From positions 496,001 through 560,000 of the forward strand of contig OX621167.1 of assembly GCA_951640195.1 (NCBI GenBank): a stretch of 64,000 bases of DNA, in the 5' to 3' direction. Origin of the DNA: Porpolomopsis calyptriformis. Its lineage: Eukaryota; Basidiomycota; Agaricomycetes; Agaricales; Hygrophoraceae. Within the stretch, counting starts at the first letter, position 1. Each line of letters begins with the position of its first letter. A program made the translations under genes and the position numbers. The notes below the pieces were generated by a model that worked only from the letters and a program-made list of their open reading frames with translations, ran no database searches and was not told the origin of the DNA. Of the stretch, positions 30,163 through 41,747 are shown one piece after another.

Positions 30163-30890
30163 GATGAGGGAGGATTGAGTAAAAAGACCTGCTTTTGGTG
30201 GTTAGTGCCAGCACTATCGGAAAGATGTAGGCAAGCATCAAGTTTTTAAACCTCTGAGCCACCCGAATTGAAAATTAGACCGGTGACTATCCTTCCGAAG
30301 TGGCAACATAGCCTGTTGCCATGCTGTGTACTTCTGCTTATCAGACAAATAGTTTGAGTGAGGAGCGACGCAATGATGGACAAGTCGACATGTCTTGACC
30401 CATACCCCTCGGTCAGGCTTTGGGTTATGGATTACCGGGTGTGGCGAATTTTAATTCGAACTTTTCGGTGTCTCGTGTGTGTCTAGGAGAGTGCCGCTTG
30501 TCTGTAAGTATGTCCAAGCGGGGGCTGCATTTGTCTTCCAAGGCAGGGTATACAGTGCAACAAGAGGTTATGAAATCGGTCGAGGAGGGCCGTCTGACAG
30601 ATTGGGTATGAGTGTCGACTGTAACAACTCAGCCATCTCTTAGTCTTCGTAACCCCCCAGCACCTATAATTCATACTCTTGTAAGGTACTGGCCGGTGTC
30701 TTGTTCATCCACGTATGCCCCATGGAAAAGCTGACAGGAATGCAATTGTTCAGCCAACGGTCCTCGTACAAATCAATCTCGTATTTTACATACAAGATTC
30801 AAATCACAAAGGACAATCAAATCCTCCAAAGCCTGAGATAAACGACCCAGGTCATGTTGGGCGTGAAAGAGGATAAGGGTGTATTTACCT
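30163..30890. other. Gene-free stretch in right arm
   Basis: Inverted copy of 3905-4635. Nothing coding is seen. Confidence 0.6.
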
Positions 30891-31075
30891 TTAAGCAACA
30901 GCCGAGGCGGTAGATACTGCGCCAACCGCCGCTGCTGTACTAGAGACTGCAGCCACCGCCGCTGATGTAGCCGAGGCAGGTGGGGCGGCGGCAGCAGCCT
31001 TTTTCTTGCCTTTCATCCCTAGAAACAGCTGGGGAGAAAGGCTGAGTATTTGGGACTGATTTTCCTGGTAGTGTT
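30891..31075 (-). pseudogene. Chimeric remnant: MIS12 5' fragment joined to KA-rich 3' end
   Basis: On the minus strand, 31075 to 31021 matches the beginning of MIS12 (GKS, ILSLSPQLFL) with an internal deletion. At 31020 it passes directly into the last exon of the KA-rich gene (GMKGKKKAAAAA to the stop at 30891), with part of the Ala tract missing. The reading frame is open through the junction and upstream to 31298, but no signal peptide precedes it. This is best read as the scar of the event that created the right arm. Confidence 0.7.
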
Positions 31076-31694
31076 GGAGTGGAGTGTTTCGAGTGGAAGT
31101 CGACGGTGAAACTAGCACGACAACGAGTGCTGAGTTGATGCTTATCAGGGCAGTCACCGGTCTAATCCGAACAGGCTTCTTGTTCGTATCTTTTCTTACA
31201 TCTTGGGCGCTGACCGAAACGGCGCGCATCAGCCAGCTAAATGTCAGATGGTAGCAAAAATACCCGAAAAGAAGGCTTGCACGGGGACCGGCGCTCAATC
31301 ATCGACTCAAATCATTGCGAAGAAGCTTGGGTTTGTTCCTAACATGTGAAGTTTTGAGTCGGTTGCCGTGTCGACTGATGGCAGTGCCTTAATCAATCCT
31401 CCCAATGACCAAAGGATTCCCCTTCTGAGCGCTCTTGACGATCGCTATTATTCTGACTTAGGGATGATTTGATTGGAATAAATTGAGACCGCATGGACGA
31501 TATATAAAAGGCTCCGACTAGCTTTCTTCCCAACTTCAAAACACTCCTCCTACCCTCTCAATCACCCCACTCTTGTGGCCGAGAGCATCCTTGGTCAGTA
31601 TACCGTTTACCTCCATCAAGTGCCCCTCTAATCTCCTTGTAGATATCTTCAAACAGCGACATCGCACTCCCTAAAACCAAAAAAAAAACGAACT
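31076..31694. promoter_or_regulatory. Upstream region of the small gene at 31695
   Basis: No gene is seen in the first 400 bp. A strong TATA box (TATATAAAA) lies at 31501-31509. A likely 5'-leader intron follows, GTCAGTATACC (about 31595) to TTGTAG (about 31643). The CDS starts 51 bp later. Confidence 0.6.
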
Positions 31695-32024
31695 ATGTCC
31701 AACTTCTTCTCCGGCATCGTTCAAAAAGCGAACGATCAAATCGACAATGTGACGAGTGGGAATACTCCTGATACCTCTGGAGCAACTGGCGATTCATCGG
31801 GTGACCACCCAGACTACAAGAAAGGGTTGCACGAGTCGGAAGCCGCGTTCAAGGATTTCAAAAAGGCACAACATGCCATGGACGGGCATGGGAAACCTGA
31901 CAAGAAGAAGAGCGTCAAGAACTTTTTCAAGTCTGCGTTCGGGTTCGGGAAGGCGGCCGAAGAGGCCATGAAGGCTGGGGAAGACTTTACGGGAAAGACT
32001 CTCAAGTCTGGAGGGGAATCTTGA
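31695..32024 (+). CDS. Small unknown hydrophilic protein (109 aa)
   Basis: This single-exon frame has a classic promoter (TATA box about 190 bp upstream) and an A-rich leader just before the ATG. The protein starts MSNFFSGIVQKANDQIDNV. It has a Ser/Thr/Gly-rich middle, then Lys-rich amphipathic helices (KSVKNFFKSAFGFGKAAEEA). There is no signal peptide or membrane segment. I do not recognise the family. The strong core promoter suggests high or inducible expression. Confidence 0.65.
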   Translation: MSNFFSGIVQKANDQIDNVTSGNTPDTSGATGDSSGDHPDYKKGLHESEAAFKDFKKAQHAMDGHGKPDKKKSVKNFFKSAFGFGKAAEEAMKAGEDFTGKTLKSGGES

Positions 32025-32549
32025 TTGATTTGGACCGGGCTTACGGATACCACGAGTTGACGACTAGTTTTGGAGTATATATATATGCTGATTGTACCAT
32101 GGAAATATAGTAATACAGTATCTTATACCAAAGTGTGCATTCCCTCTGTTGTGTTGCACGTTCCGCCTCGCGAGAGCGGTACTCCTTGATCGTCGTCAGG
32201 CTCTTCCTCAAGTCCGACCACCGAGATCTGTCTTGGTGTCGACACGCATGCATGGTACAGATAAATGGGGACGTCAACTCCGTCAAAATCAAATTGAATC
32301 TTATAAATTCTGTGGAATACTCACGAGTGAGTTGGTCGGCGCAGACAGCCAATGAGTCATACTTGATTGTATGGCAAGCCATTGACGGATGCGTCCTGCA
32401 CGTTTGGGCGGAACACATTCACCAGGGGCTTGATAGCTTTGGTTATATTCGTTGTTAAAGATTGAAAATGGCAATTACACCATCAACAGAGGATCGACGG
32501 CAAGTTGACTGACAACTCGCCTGTTGCAAACTTCAAAAAACTCAGGCCG
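32025..32549. other. Intergenic stretch before ZIM17
   Basis: A minus-strand frame (32041-32418) is Cys- and Arg-containing, but shows no recognisable domain and no convincing splice pattern. I leave it uncalled. Confidence 0.45.
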
Positions 32550-33092
32550 ATGTCGCACCTCCTCCGCGCCCCAGTCCTCTCCAAGTTGCTACGATTCCAA
32601 ATCCAACGAAGGCTGGGACGACTAAGCAGAAACTTGTCCGTAACATCGAGAGCGTGCACCAATTCCAACAACCCACTCGCCTCGAACTCCCCCTCCTCAC
32701 CACAGCCAGTCTCAACGGGATCAGTGTCCCCGGTCGCGGACCCTCTCCAACCGCGCCTTTCTCTTACCTTCACATGTACTGTCCGTGATTGCGGTACACG
32801 CTCCTCGCACACGTTTACGCGACGGTCGTACGAGAAAGGTATCGTGGTAGTTCAATGTCCGGGTTGTAAGAATCGGTAGGGAAATATTATTGAAAACTAA
32901 TTTTTGTATCGTCTCAAAACTAATTTTTTCATTTTTTTAAGCCATCTAATAGCGGATCACCTTGGATGGTTTAAGGAGAGTACGGGTGATGGCAAGCTGC
33001 GAACGATCGAGGACATCCTCCGAGCGCGAGGGGAACGTGTCACTCGTGGGCGACTGGAGGCCGGAGGCGTGGTTGAGTATGCGGAGGACTGA
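32550..33092 (+). CDS. ZIM17: ZIM17/Tim15-type DNL zinc-finger protein of mitochondria
   Basis: Zim17 (Hep1/Tim15) keeps mitochondrial Hsp70 soluble in protein import and Fe-S assembly. The start at 32550 gives an Arg/Leu-rich mitochondrial presequence (MSHLLRAPVLSKLLRFQIQR). The DNL finger reads LTFTCTVRDCGTRSSHTF, then YEKGIVVVQCPGCKNR. An intron (about 32878-32941) splits the Arg codon before HLIADHLGWFKES. The second half ends VEYAED. The first Cys pair is CX4C here, two residues wider than the CX2C of well-studied members, while the second is the usual CX2C. Confidence 0.88.
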
Positions 33093-33211
33093 GAGACACG
33101 GATCGTGGGAGAGAGGAGCGCGGAGGAGTTATACATCTATTTAAGATAGCTTTACAGCGAATGCACGCATCCTAGCCTCGGCCTGATGATTCTACGATAG
33201 CCAAGAAGGAC

Positions 33212-33838
33212 TTAGCCAGGGGTACGACTTGGACCAGTGGATTGACTTTTAGGAATGATCTCACTGTTCTCGAGGAGTGTTTCGAGCTCGCCAGATTGAT
33301 GCACTTGATCGGAAGGAAATGGGATGAGATGGATGGTTTAAAATGGTGACCCTTAACTCACTGCTCAGTAATATATCACAACCACCAACGAATTCGCCCT
33401 TGACATATAGTTGCGGTACTGTTGGCCACTCTCTGGTAAAATATCATACACGATGGAAAAAAAAAAAGGAAGCTTAGGGCGGACGTACGAAAACTCTTTG
33501 ATCCCGCTCCTGAGCTCCTCATCCTCCAGGACATTGTACGTCCTCAGCTTTTCAGCTGGAACGCCGTGCAAGTCAAGCACCTGTATCGCCGCGCGCGAGA
33601 ACCCGCACATTGGGAGTTCTGGTGTGCCTTTCATGAACAGGACGAGGGGACTGGACGTGACCGCTTTTTGGATCTGTGAGCGGGCTTCTTCGGAAAGAAG
33701 ACGGGCCAAGGAACGGGTTAATGACGGTGTGAGTGGGGGTGTTGCACGAAGCAAGGGAAGCTGACGGTCTGGTGTAAGAATGGGTTGGAGATGGTGTGCG
33801 AGGCGACTTACTGAAGAACGGAACGCATTGCGGAGCAT
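33212..33838 (-). CDS. GRX5: Mitochondrial monothiol glutaredoxin
   Basis: Grx5 passes Fe-S clusters from the ISC scaffold in mitochondria. The start at 33838 gives a presequence ([19 protein letters not shown]). The glutaredoxin fold has [20 protein letters not shown], with the CGFS active site. An intron (about 33438-33491) leads to [20 protein letters not shown], which holds the cis-Pro and the GG glutathione-binding motif. A second intron leads to [12 protein letters not shown] and a short tail ending SRTPG at 33212. Intact. Confidence 0.9.
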
Positions 33839-33947
33839 CGTCGTGGTGCAGGAAACAGAAATGTTGGATCACCTGACGGGCTCGAGTGCACTTTGAGCGA
33901 GCACACGGGTAAGTAGCCAACAAGGCTATTTGCACAGCCTCTGAACG

Positions 33948-36900
33948 ATGAACGCAGACGGTCAAGCAGGCACCCCACCATTGCTCTCGGGTGCCGCACA
34001 GAACCTCAGTTTCGACAATTCCAATGTTTCCTTTGTCGGTGGGGATCAATACAATGTAGTTTATCAGTCTGTCATCGACTCGGAAGTGGTAAATCCTTAT
34101 CCTTACACTCTGTTAGCGATTACTCACTTCCTTGTTCAGGCGGGATCAGTAGCCAACACAGAAGCTGGAGTCACCGTAAGTCATACCATCACACCTTGGC
34201 TCACTCGAATGAATTGTTCGATAGAATCTTCTCAGTGCTGGTACGCTCGGATCCCATTTGAAATGTCGCTCAACTCAACTCCACCATAGCTGATAGAGCT
34301 GTTTTGGACAAGCTACCGTTTGCTAAAGGTGCACGGTGGAATCACGTCGACTGCCCTGCTTGTTTAGATGGAACGAGAACCGACGAGCTCAAGGGCATCA
34401 ACGACTGGATTCACACCGAAAAGGATCGCCGGATTTATCTGCTGACAGGTCTCGCTGGTACGGGGAAGACCACGATTTCCCTGAGTGTCGCCCTGCTCGC
34501 AGAGAAAGAAGGCCTTCTAGGAGCAAGTGTCTTTTGCTCACGCGACTCGGATGAACGAAGTAATATACGCCTCATTTTCCCCACGATCGCCCTTCTGCTT
34601 TCCCAATACAGCCCCAAGTTCTGCGACCAGCTCATTTCAGCCGTAAAAGCTTACCCGGATGTCGGATACGCACTCCCAGATGAACAACTCAAACGATTGA
34701 TCGTAGAACCCCTACAACAAATGGGATCACTCCAGCATCCAGTCGTTATTGTCATAGATGCGATTGATGAGTGCAAGGATGAAAAGACACCAGAGAGGAT
34801 TCTGTTGGCTCTTTCGCGACACATCCCGTTTATATCCTTTCTCAAGATTTTCGTCGCAAGCCGTCCGGTATTTTCGACTCGTTCTGCTTTCCTGGATCCG
34901 AATCTGGACCAATTGAGCAAAGTTTTTATTCTTCATGAAGTCGCAAAAGCTCGGATCGATCACGATCTTACACTCTTTTTTCGTTCACGTCTATCAGAAA
35001 TGGCCCGACGGTTGGTTGGAGATGGATCCCAGGATCCGATCCCATGGCCTACCGAAAGACTTTTGAACAAATTGGTTGCAAAATCATCTGGACTTTTCAT
35101 TTTTGCATTTACTATATGCAGATTCGCCGAATTGTCCGGAAACCATCGAGCACAACTTGATCGCCTTGCCCAAATCAACACAACCAGTGACGAAGGACGA
35201 CATGGAATCGACGCACTCTACCAGGAAATCATCCAAACTGCCATCGTGAACTTCCCGGACGAGGTAATAACCCGCTGTCGCACGATCCTTGCTGCTATTG
35301 TATTGTTCTACAACCCGTTGTCCTTGAGAGACCTCGGTGAAGTGCTGGAAATGACTCCCACTCTCATTCGAGAAGTGATTAGAGACTTGCACTCCATCCT
35401 GGTGGTACCTCCGAAGGATGATGGGATCATTCGTACTTTCCATGCATCGTTACACGACTTCTTGACCCACCAGGATCGGTGCTCACTCCGAATCCAAGTT
35501 CAGCCGGCGATACAACATATGCAGATCGTGTTATTTCTATTCAAGTGCATGATGCGGGATCTCAAGAGGGATATATGTCAGATTGGCCGCTTTGGCGAGA
35601 ACGCAGAAGTGAAAGATTTGGAAGAGAGGAAGGCGAAGTATATTAAACCACCTCTTTCCTACGCTTGTCAGTACTGGGCGGAACATCTTTCGCGTGTCCC
35701 ACCAACAGTCATCGGCACCAAGGCGGTTGTCGGCGCACTTCGAAAGCTGGCTTACAAGAAGATTCTACATTGGATTGAAGTACTCAATCTTCTAGGCAAG
35801 ACGCTGGTTATACGCATCTCTCTGATGAAGGCGCGATCTTGGCTCTCGGTACGTCTTCGGAGCATATTTCAGCCCCTCGTTTACGTATATGTAACGTCTA
35901 CAGGAATTACCACATCCTGAGGCAGATCTTGATCAGTTATTGGAGGATACCATCCGGTTCACGCACGCATTTTGGAGACCAATCAGTACAGGGGCATTCC
36001 ACATCTATGACACGACCTTTCCCTTTGCACCTGTTAATAATCCACTACCTAAAGTTTACTTGCCCGAAGTTAACCCGAGACTGAAGTTAATTGGCGAACC
36101 GCTTCAGGCGTGGGATTCGTGTATGGTGATGACCAAAGGTTATCTGCTGTCTATTGAATCGGTGGCATTCTCACCAGATGGCCAGGAAATTGTCTCAGGA
36201 TCTAGTGATGGCACGGTGCGACTTTGGGATACCATTGCAGGCACCTGCGCTGCCACATTCATTGGACATTCAGCTGCTGTCAGATCTATCTCTTTGTCCC
36301 CAGATGGCGCATGTGTTGTTTCTGGATCTGATGACTGCACAGTGCGACTATGGGACTTGGCTACTATCGCCTGCACTGCCACATTTACAGGTCAGAGTTG
36401 GGTCACATCAGTCGCTCTTTCACCGGATGGCGCATCAATCGCCTCAGGATCCGTTGACTGCAAGGTGCGACTTTGGGACGAGATAACGGATGGTAGCTCT
36501 GTCACCACTTTGATTGGCCATACAGACTGGGTCATGTCCATCGCATTTTCACCAGATGGTGCTTGGATTGCTTCCGCATCTGCTGACTGCACGGTGCGGC
36601 TTTGGGACTCGATGATTGCTGGTACCTGCATTGCCACTTTCATGGACCATTCAGACCTGGTTGAATCCATAGCATTCTCACCCGACGGCACACAGATTGT
36701 ATCTGGATCTGATGATCGTACTGTGCGAGTGTGGAACTTGTCTACTCATACCTGCATTGCTACACTCACAAGCCATTCCGATGCAGTCACGGCGGTTGCA
36801 TTCTCGCCCGATGGCAAACAGATTGTCTCGGGATCTAGTGACCACACAGTGCGACTCTGGGACACCATTACAGGTGCCCATACGGCCACATTTACGGGCC

Positions 36901-38168
36901 ATTCAAAACCGGTCAGATCAGTCGCATTCTCGCCAGATGGCACATGGGTTGTATCTGTGTCTTCTGACTGCACAGCGCGACTTTGGGATTGCACCGTCGA
37001 CCATCATGCTTCAACTAAAAATCAGATTTCACGGATAACACTTGATCATGTGCACTCACCACACAAGTTCACTCTGAGTGCGCTCACATCAAAGTATATC
37101 GAACTATCATCAGATAACGCACGCATGATGATTGTGGATGACGCACAGATGGTGCACATCTGGAACTTGACCACTGGTATTCGAATCAGCAAGTTTGCCT
37201 GTCTTGCGCGTGAGGCAAGGCTGACTTTCTCACCCAATGGTATGCTTGTCGTTGAATGGCCAGAGGGAGCAAAGCTGTGGGACTCGACTGCTGGTACACC
37301 CATTTTCACTTTGTGTTCTGGTCACATCGAGGATTTGTTATTTTCGCCAAATGGAACCCGAATTGCGATCCAACTTGATAAGGATGGTTGGAGAGTCTAT
37401 GATTCTGTTACGGGTAGGCAGATTAAAAGGCTCGGCCCCCGAGTAAATACCATCCTATTCTCCCCAGATGGCGCATACTTTTGTGGGGCTCAGAACAGCC
37501 GACTATGGTTGGATATCTGGAAGTCGATCGATGGCGCGCATGTCATGAGACTCACTGGTCACTCCAGCCCAATCACGTCTGTCGCTTTTTCACAGCGTAA
37601 CACACAGATTGTGTCTGGGTGTTCTAATGGCTCAGTCATTCTATGGGATCTAACAACTGGTGCTGCATTTAGATTGGACCATGACGACCAACCTCCCGAC
37701 TCTGTTGCTTTCTCCCCAGATGACGAAAGAATCGTTGTCGGGTTTAAAACCTCCCTTATTATTTGGAACACCATCACGGGCGAATTGACGACCATAGCCA
37801 CACGTGGATTCGCCATACCCACTGCCATATCTGACCTTGGATCTGATCCGATCCCCTTTACGACATTCTCAGCGGACGGCGGACTTGTCATTCAGTCCAC
37901 ACTAGGCAAGAAATTTAGGGTCTACAATCCGACGACTGGCACATGTATTCTCAGCATCAAAGATGTCGATTGGTCGACATCTCGGCCCCGATATATCGTG
38001 GATGACCAATGGGTTATAGAGCTCATCGGTGACCGATGCAGGAAGGTCTGTTGGCTGCCTTCAGACAGTGTGGGGATCTCTCCTTACATTGTCTCCAATG
38101 ACGATTATGTTGCAGTCTTAAATAGAGAAACCAACAAGGTGATATGTTTGAAATGTTCCGATGTGTAA
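33948..38168 (+). CDS. NACHT-WD40 STAND protein (HET-E-like NLR)
   Basis: Proteins of this type are fungal NLR-like sensors, some of which act in heterokaryon incompatibility. Short exons from the ATG at 33948 give a leader with NLSFDNSNVSFVGGDQYNVV and join to ADRAVLDKLPFAKGARWNHV. The NACHT domain has Walker A GLAGTGKTT (about 34448) and Walker B VVIVIDAIDECKD (about 34743). A helical middle region continues to about 35850. After an intron (about 35850-35902) some 14 WD40 repeats run from about 36120 to the stop at 38168. Seven are regular (FSPDG...VRLWD) and the later ones are degenerate, so two propellers are likely. No effector domain is recognised at the N-terminus, only a short Gly/Asn motif. 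No frameshift is seen. Confidence 0.88.
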
Positions 38169-38395
38169 TATTATTGCTGTGTGTACCAGTGAGATGGCGA
38201 TTGATTAACTCTGTCGTCCGAAGCGCACGACCGAAAGGTTCTTCGCTAGGCACTTGCATATTCACAGAGAATCATCATAGTTTGACCATCTAGGCAGCGA
38301 GCTCATCAGTTGCACAAATTCTATTTGGGACGCACATCTTGACCTCTAAGGTCACGAGCAACAAATGACGTGCGGAAACAACCCAGCACACATAA

Positions 38396-39863
38396 TTATT
38401 CCAGTGACGTTGATTCTAAGACCCCACTCGCTGCTTGGTCTGGGGCGATCGCACCCACAGACTTACCTCTCAAGACATTCTCGATATAGAACTCTCCGGC
38501 CTGAAACAATTCAGATGTTTAGATGGAGAAAATTAGTACCGAAAGCGACCCCACCTTGTAGCTACTCCTGACGAGCGGTCCGCTAGCCACGTATAAGAAT
38601 CCCATCTTCTTTGCAACCTCCTTCCACCGGTCGAACTCCACAGGATCCACGTAGCGGTCTACTTTCATGTGCCGTTTCGTTGGCCGCATATATTGCCCAA
38701 ATGTGACGACGTCCACGTCAATTGCACGCAACTCTGTAGGTATATCAGGATTGTGTAGTTCCGAGATCGGTTTGGTGCGAATACCCACCTTGAAGAGCTT
38801 GCATGACCTGTTCCTCTGTTTCTCCGACGCCAAGCATCATGCTCGTTTTCGTTATACGAACGCCTTCCCTCTTTGCGTGTTCCAAAACCTTCAAACTCTG
38901 TCGGAATGTTGCTCGGCGATCGCGAACGTAAGGGGTAAGTGCTTCCACCGTTTCGATGTTATGAGCATATACATCAAGGCCAGATGATGCAACGAGTGAC
39001 ACGTGAGAAAGACAACCTGCGAAATCGCCTGTGAGGGCTTCGACTAGTATTTGCGGTGCTCTATGGCATAAATGAGTGCTTTTTGTAAAAAAAATAAAGT
39101 ATTTCACCCACTTCTGCTTAAGCTTTCGAATGGTTTCCGCAAAGTGGCGAGCACCGCCGTCAGCAAGATCTATAATACAGCTCAGTGTGGAAGATGGGGT
39201 ATAGAGTAAAACAGACCATCGCGATCAACGCTGGTCAAAACCACATAGCCTAAACCCCATCTGCTTATCGCTTCTGCTGTATTTTCTGGCTCATGCGGAT
39301 CCAGTGGGGGAGGTTTCTTGGATGTTTTGACGGAGCAGAATCTACATCCACGAGTGCATGTATCACCCATTAACTGCAGACATGTGTTAAAAGGAATTGG
39401 GAGCATTGTGGGATATTTACTAAAACTGACCATGATTGTAGCAGTAGCTGTACTGCGGCCGTGTTGTTCAGTCACGCCTTTCTTTCCACCCCAGCAGTCA
39501 TCAATATTTGGACATCGCGCTTCTTCACACACCGTGTGGAGGTTGAGGCCTCTGAGGTCTTTTTTCAATTTTTTGTAAGACTCTCCAGATGGGATTCGTG
39601 TTTTGAGATAAGAGGGCAGCCGAGGTCTATTTCCAGAGTCGTTGGTTGAGAAGGAAAGGAACACAATGCATGCGAGATTGGGCTCACCCCTTGCCGCTGC
39701 CAAGTAAAACACGGTCGGGATTATCATGATTTGAGACGAAATCTTGCAACGAGGGGCCTTCTAGCAACTTCTTACGAAATTGGGATGTAGCAGGCGTTGC
39801 TAGATACCGCACACTGGAAGGCACTGGGTGACAGTAAACCGCACTGAGGCGTAGAGAAGCCAT
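38396..39863 (-). CDS. LIP5: Mitochondrial lipoyl synthase
   Basis: Lipoyl synthase is a radical-SAM enzyme that inserts two sulfurs into protein-bound octanoyl groups in mitochondria. The start at 39863 ([20 protein letters not shown]) gives a presequence. The auxiliary cluster motif is [12 protein letters not shown], followed by [13 protein letters not shown] with the CX3CX2C radical-SAM cysteines. [45 protein letters not shown] and [16 protein letters not shown] follow, then [17 protein letters not shown] and a last exon starting [12 protein letters not shown]. Five or more introns keep frame. Intact. Confidence 0.92.
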
Positions 39864-41747
39864 TATATAGCACGTGACTGGCCCCGAAAGATTTTTCACC
39901 GAAAACCGAACGATTATCATTTCTAGGGGGTGGGTGCATTCTCCATCCCATCTCATAGCTTACTTTTTCGATAACCTTCATACGCAGGTCATCTGGCCTC
40001 GGTCTAGCGATGGTGCAAGGTCTTTTGACTGCCAACGTGTATCCATCCTCGATCACTTGCCATCCAGTCCAGACACGCGACTCTCGCCAGGAACTGTCAC
40101 ACAGATAACACAAAGCTAGCTGAGATCGAACATGCCATCGAAGAAACCGTGGCCTAGACGAAAGAGGGAAGAATACAGATAAACGACGTCCACGCATATA
40201 CTTGAATCGGCAACTTGCGTATCATAGCCGTCCGTAACCTCACACCCGCGCACCGCAGGGTGAGAAAAAAAGCTCAACGGCGTTTTGTGGATGTCGTGTT
40301 TGTTGGGGGAAATGACAGGTACATGCTATATTTCGGATTTCTTGACCGCAGTATCCTGTAAGCACTTTTCTTGATGACTATATGACGAAATAAATGCATT
40401 AGCAGACACCTCAGCTGTGGTTTTCAATCGATAACCCGCTAGGTTGAATGAATACCGTAATTTGCAATCGGATTCCCATCATCGCATTCTTCACCACAAT
40501 CTTTGTCTGACTTTCACCTTTATTCCACAGGTCCGGCCGACCTACTTGCTAGGTCGGACCTTTCTGTTTTCGCTCACAGAGACACATTGATCAAAAAGAA
40601 CTATGTTATATTGTGGCGAACTGCCTGTCCGCTTTCCGGAGCACCGGTCTCGGATGAACCACGCGGATCCGGCATTTGAAACGAGTCCCATCGGGATTAG
40701 GTATTTTATGCGAACGGGATCCACCATCTTCTCGCCTCACGTCCGTCGCGCGCTGTTGTGTCCCCTCATCCCACGAACGACGCGTCATTTCACGCGCTCC
40801 AGATTTTCACCTCCCCAAAACCCACGCTCAAGAGCGACAGCATGCGGCCAGCAAGATAAAGACGGCGGCGAGCCCAGACTTACGTTTGTGATGGAGGTGG
40901 GGAGACAGGTGTCAGCTGGGTGATCACTGATATCATGCTACACGCAGAAGGAGGTAAGCAAACCTTTCCAGAATGATGTACGTAGTTGTTCCGCTAACGA
41001 TAACCCCACTCAATCTTTCCCCTCGCTTTCAATAACACTAATAATAAAAAAACAAAAAGCGCAGCTATGAATGTCCCCCTCAATGCGCTTCCGCACCCTA
41101 TTTTTCCAACGGCGTTTTTCCTAATTGATCGATCTGCCGCACACTCGTAACGAATGTAATGTACTTTACAAGACGCCCCTCCAAGGTAGTGCGTTACTCG
41201 CACGCGGCTCGGTCAAAGGCGTTTGTGGTTGCTGAACTCTGGGCGAGTATTAGAGTAGGAGTGGAGAAGCAGACGTTGGAGACTTGGTTTGGCCAGGAGA
41301 CAGCTGTGCGTGCGACCGGAGAGTGAGACAAAAGGCTTTCTTGGATATAAAAGTATGTTGACGTGGTCTACCTAAGTGTTATTAACAGTTTTTTCTGCTA
41401 TAGAATCGTCATGTAACAACAGTAAGATTTTGGCGGTATTGAATGATGGCTTGAATAAGCTACCATCCGATCTTTTGAGGGAGTAAGGAAGACGGGAAGA
41501 CGGCTGGTAAAATTCCAGCCTCGCATCCGTTTACAACAAGACACCGATCCAAGTAAATACCTTCACATTTGGTTCCATAGACCATTACTGACCTCCGTCT
41601 AGGTCTTCACCATATACTCTTATTTCTTCACCACAGAACATGTATCCACTAACGAGATTCCACCCCTCATATATGCACAACAATACCGTACAGGTATACG
41701 AGAACGCGACCGCGATTTCTTACATGCATAATAAAATTTAAATTCAC
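39864..41747. other. 1.9-kb intergenic region
   Basis: No convincing gene is seen. A hairpin (GGTCCG...CGGACC with an inner GACCT/AGGTC stem) lies at about 40531-40560. ORFs at 40603-40923 are open on both strands and show no domain. The stretch near 41030-41060 is A-rich. Confidence 0.5.

Larger units (their letters stand above)
26711..31020. repeat. Inverted repeat, right arm
   Basis: This is the inverted counterpart of 3724-4856 plus 20180-23239. It is uninterrupted and so shows the pre-insertion structure. The inner border is at TCAGTCACG (26711). The outer border is at 31020, where the KA-rich exon changes abruptly to a MIS12-like fragment. Confidence 0.9.

Noticed and set aside
32041..32418. 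Minus-strand ORF with several Cys and a basic helix
   Set aside because: I considered a small twin-Cys mitochondrial protein, but the Cys spacing fits no such family I know and splice sites are weak.
40531..40560. Bulged hairpin as a riboswitch or tRNA
   Set aside because: The stem is short with a 4-nt bulge, and no cloverleaf or known aptamer pattern is visible nearby.
40603..40923. 106-codon ORF in the LIP5-methyltransferase gap
   Set aside because: Open frames overlap on both strands, with no domain, no splice logic and no promoter signal.
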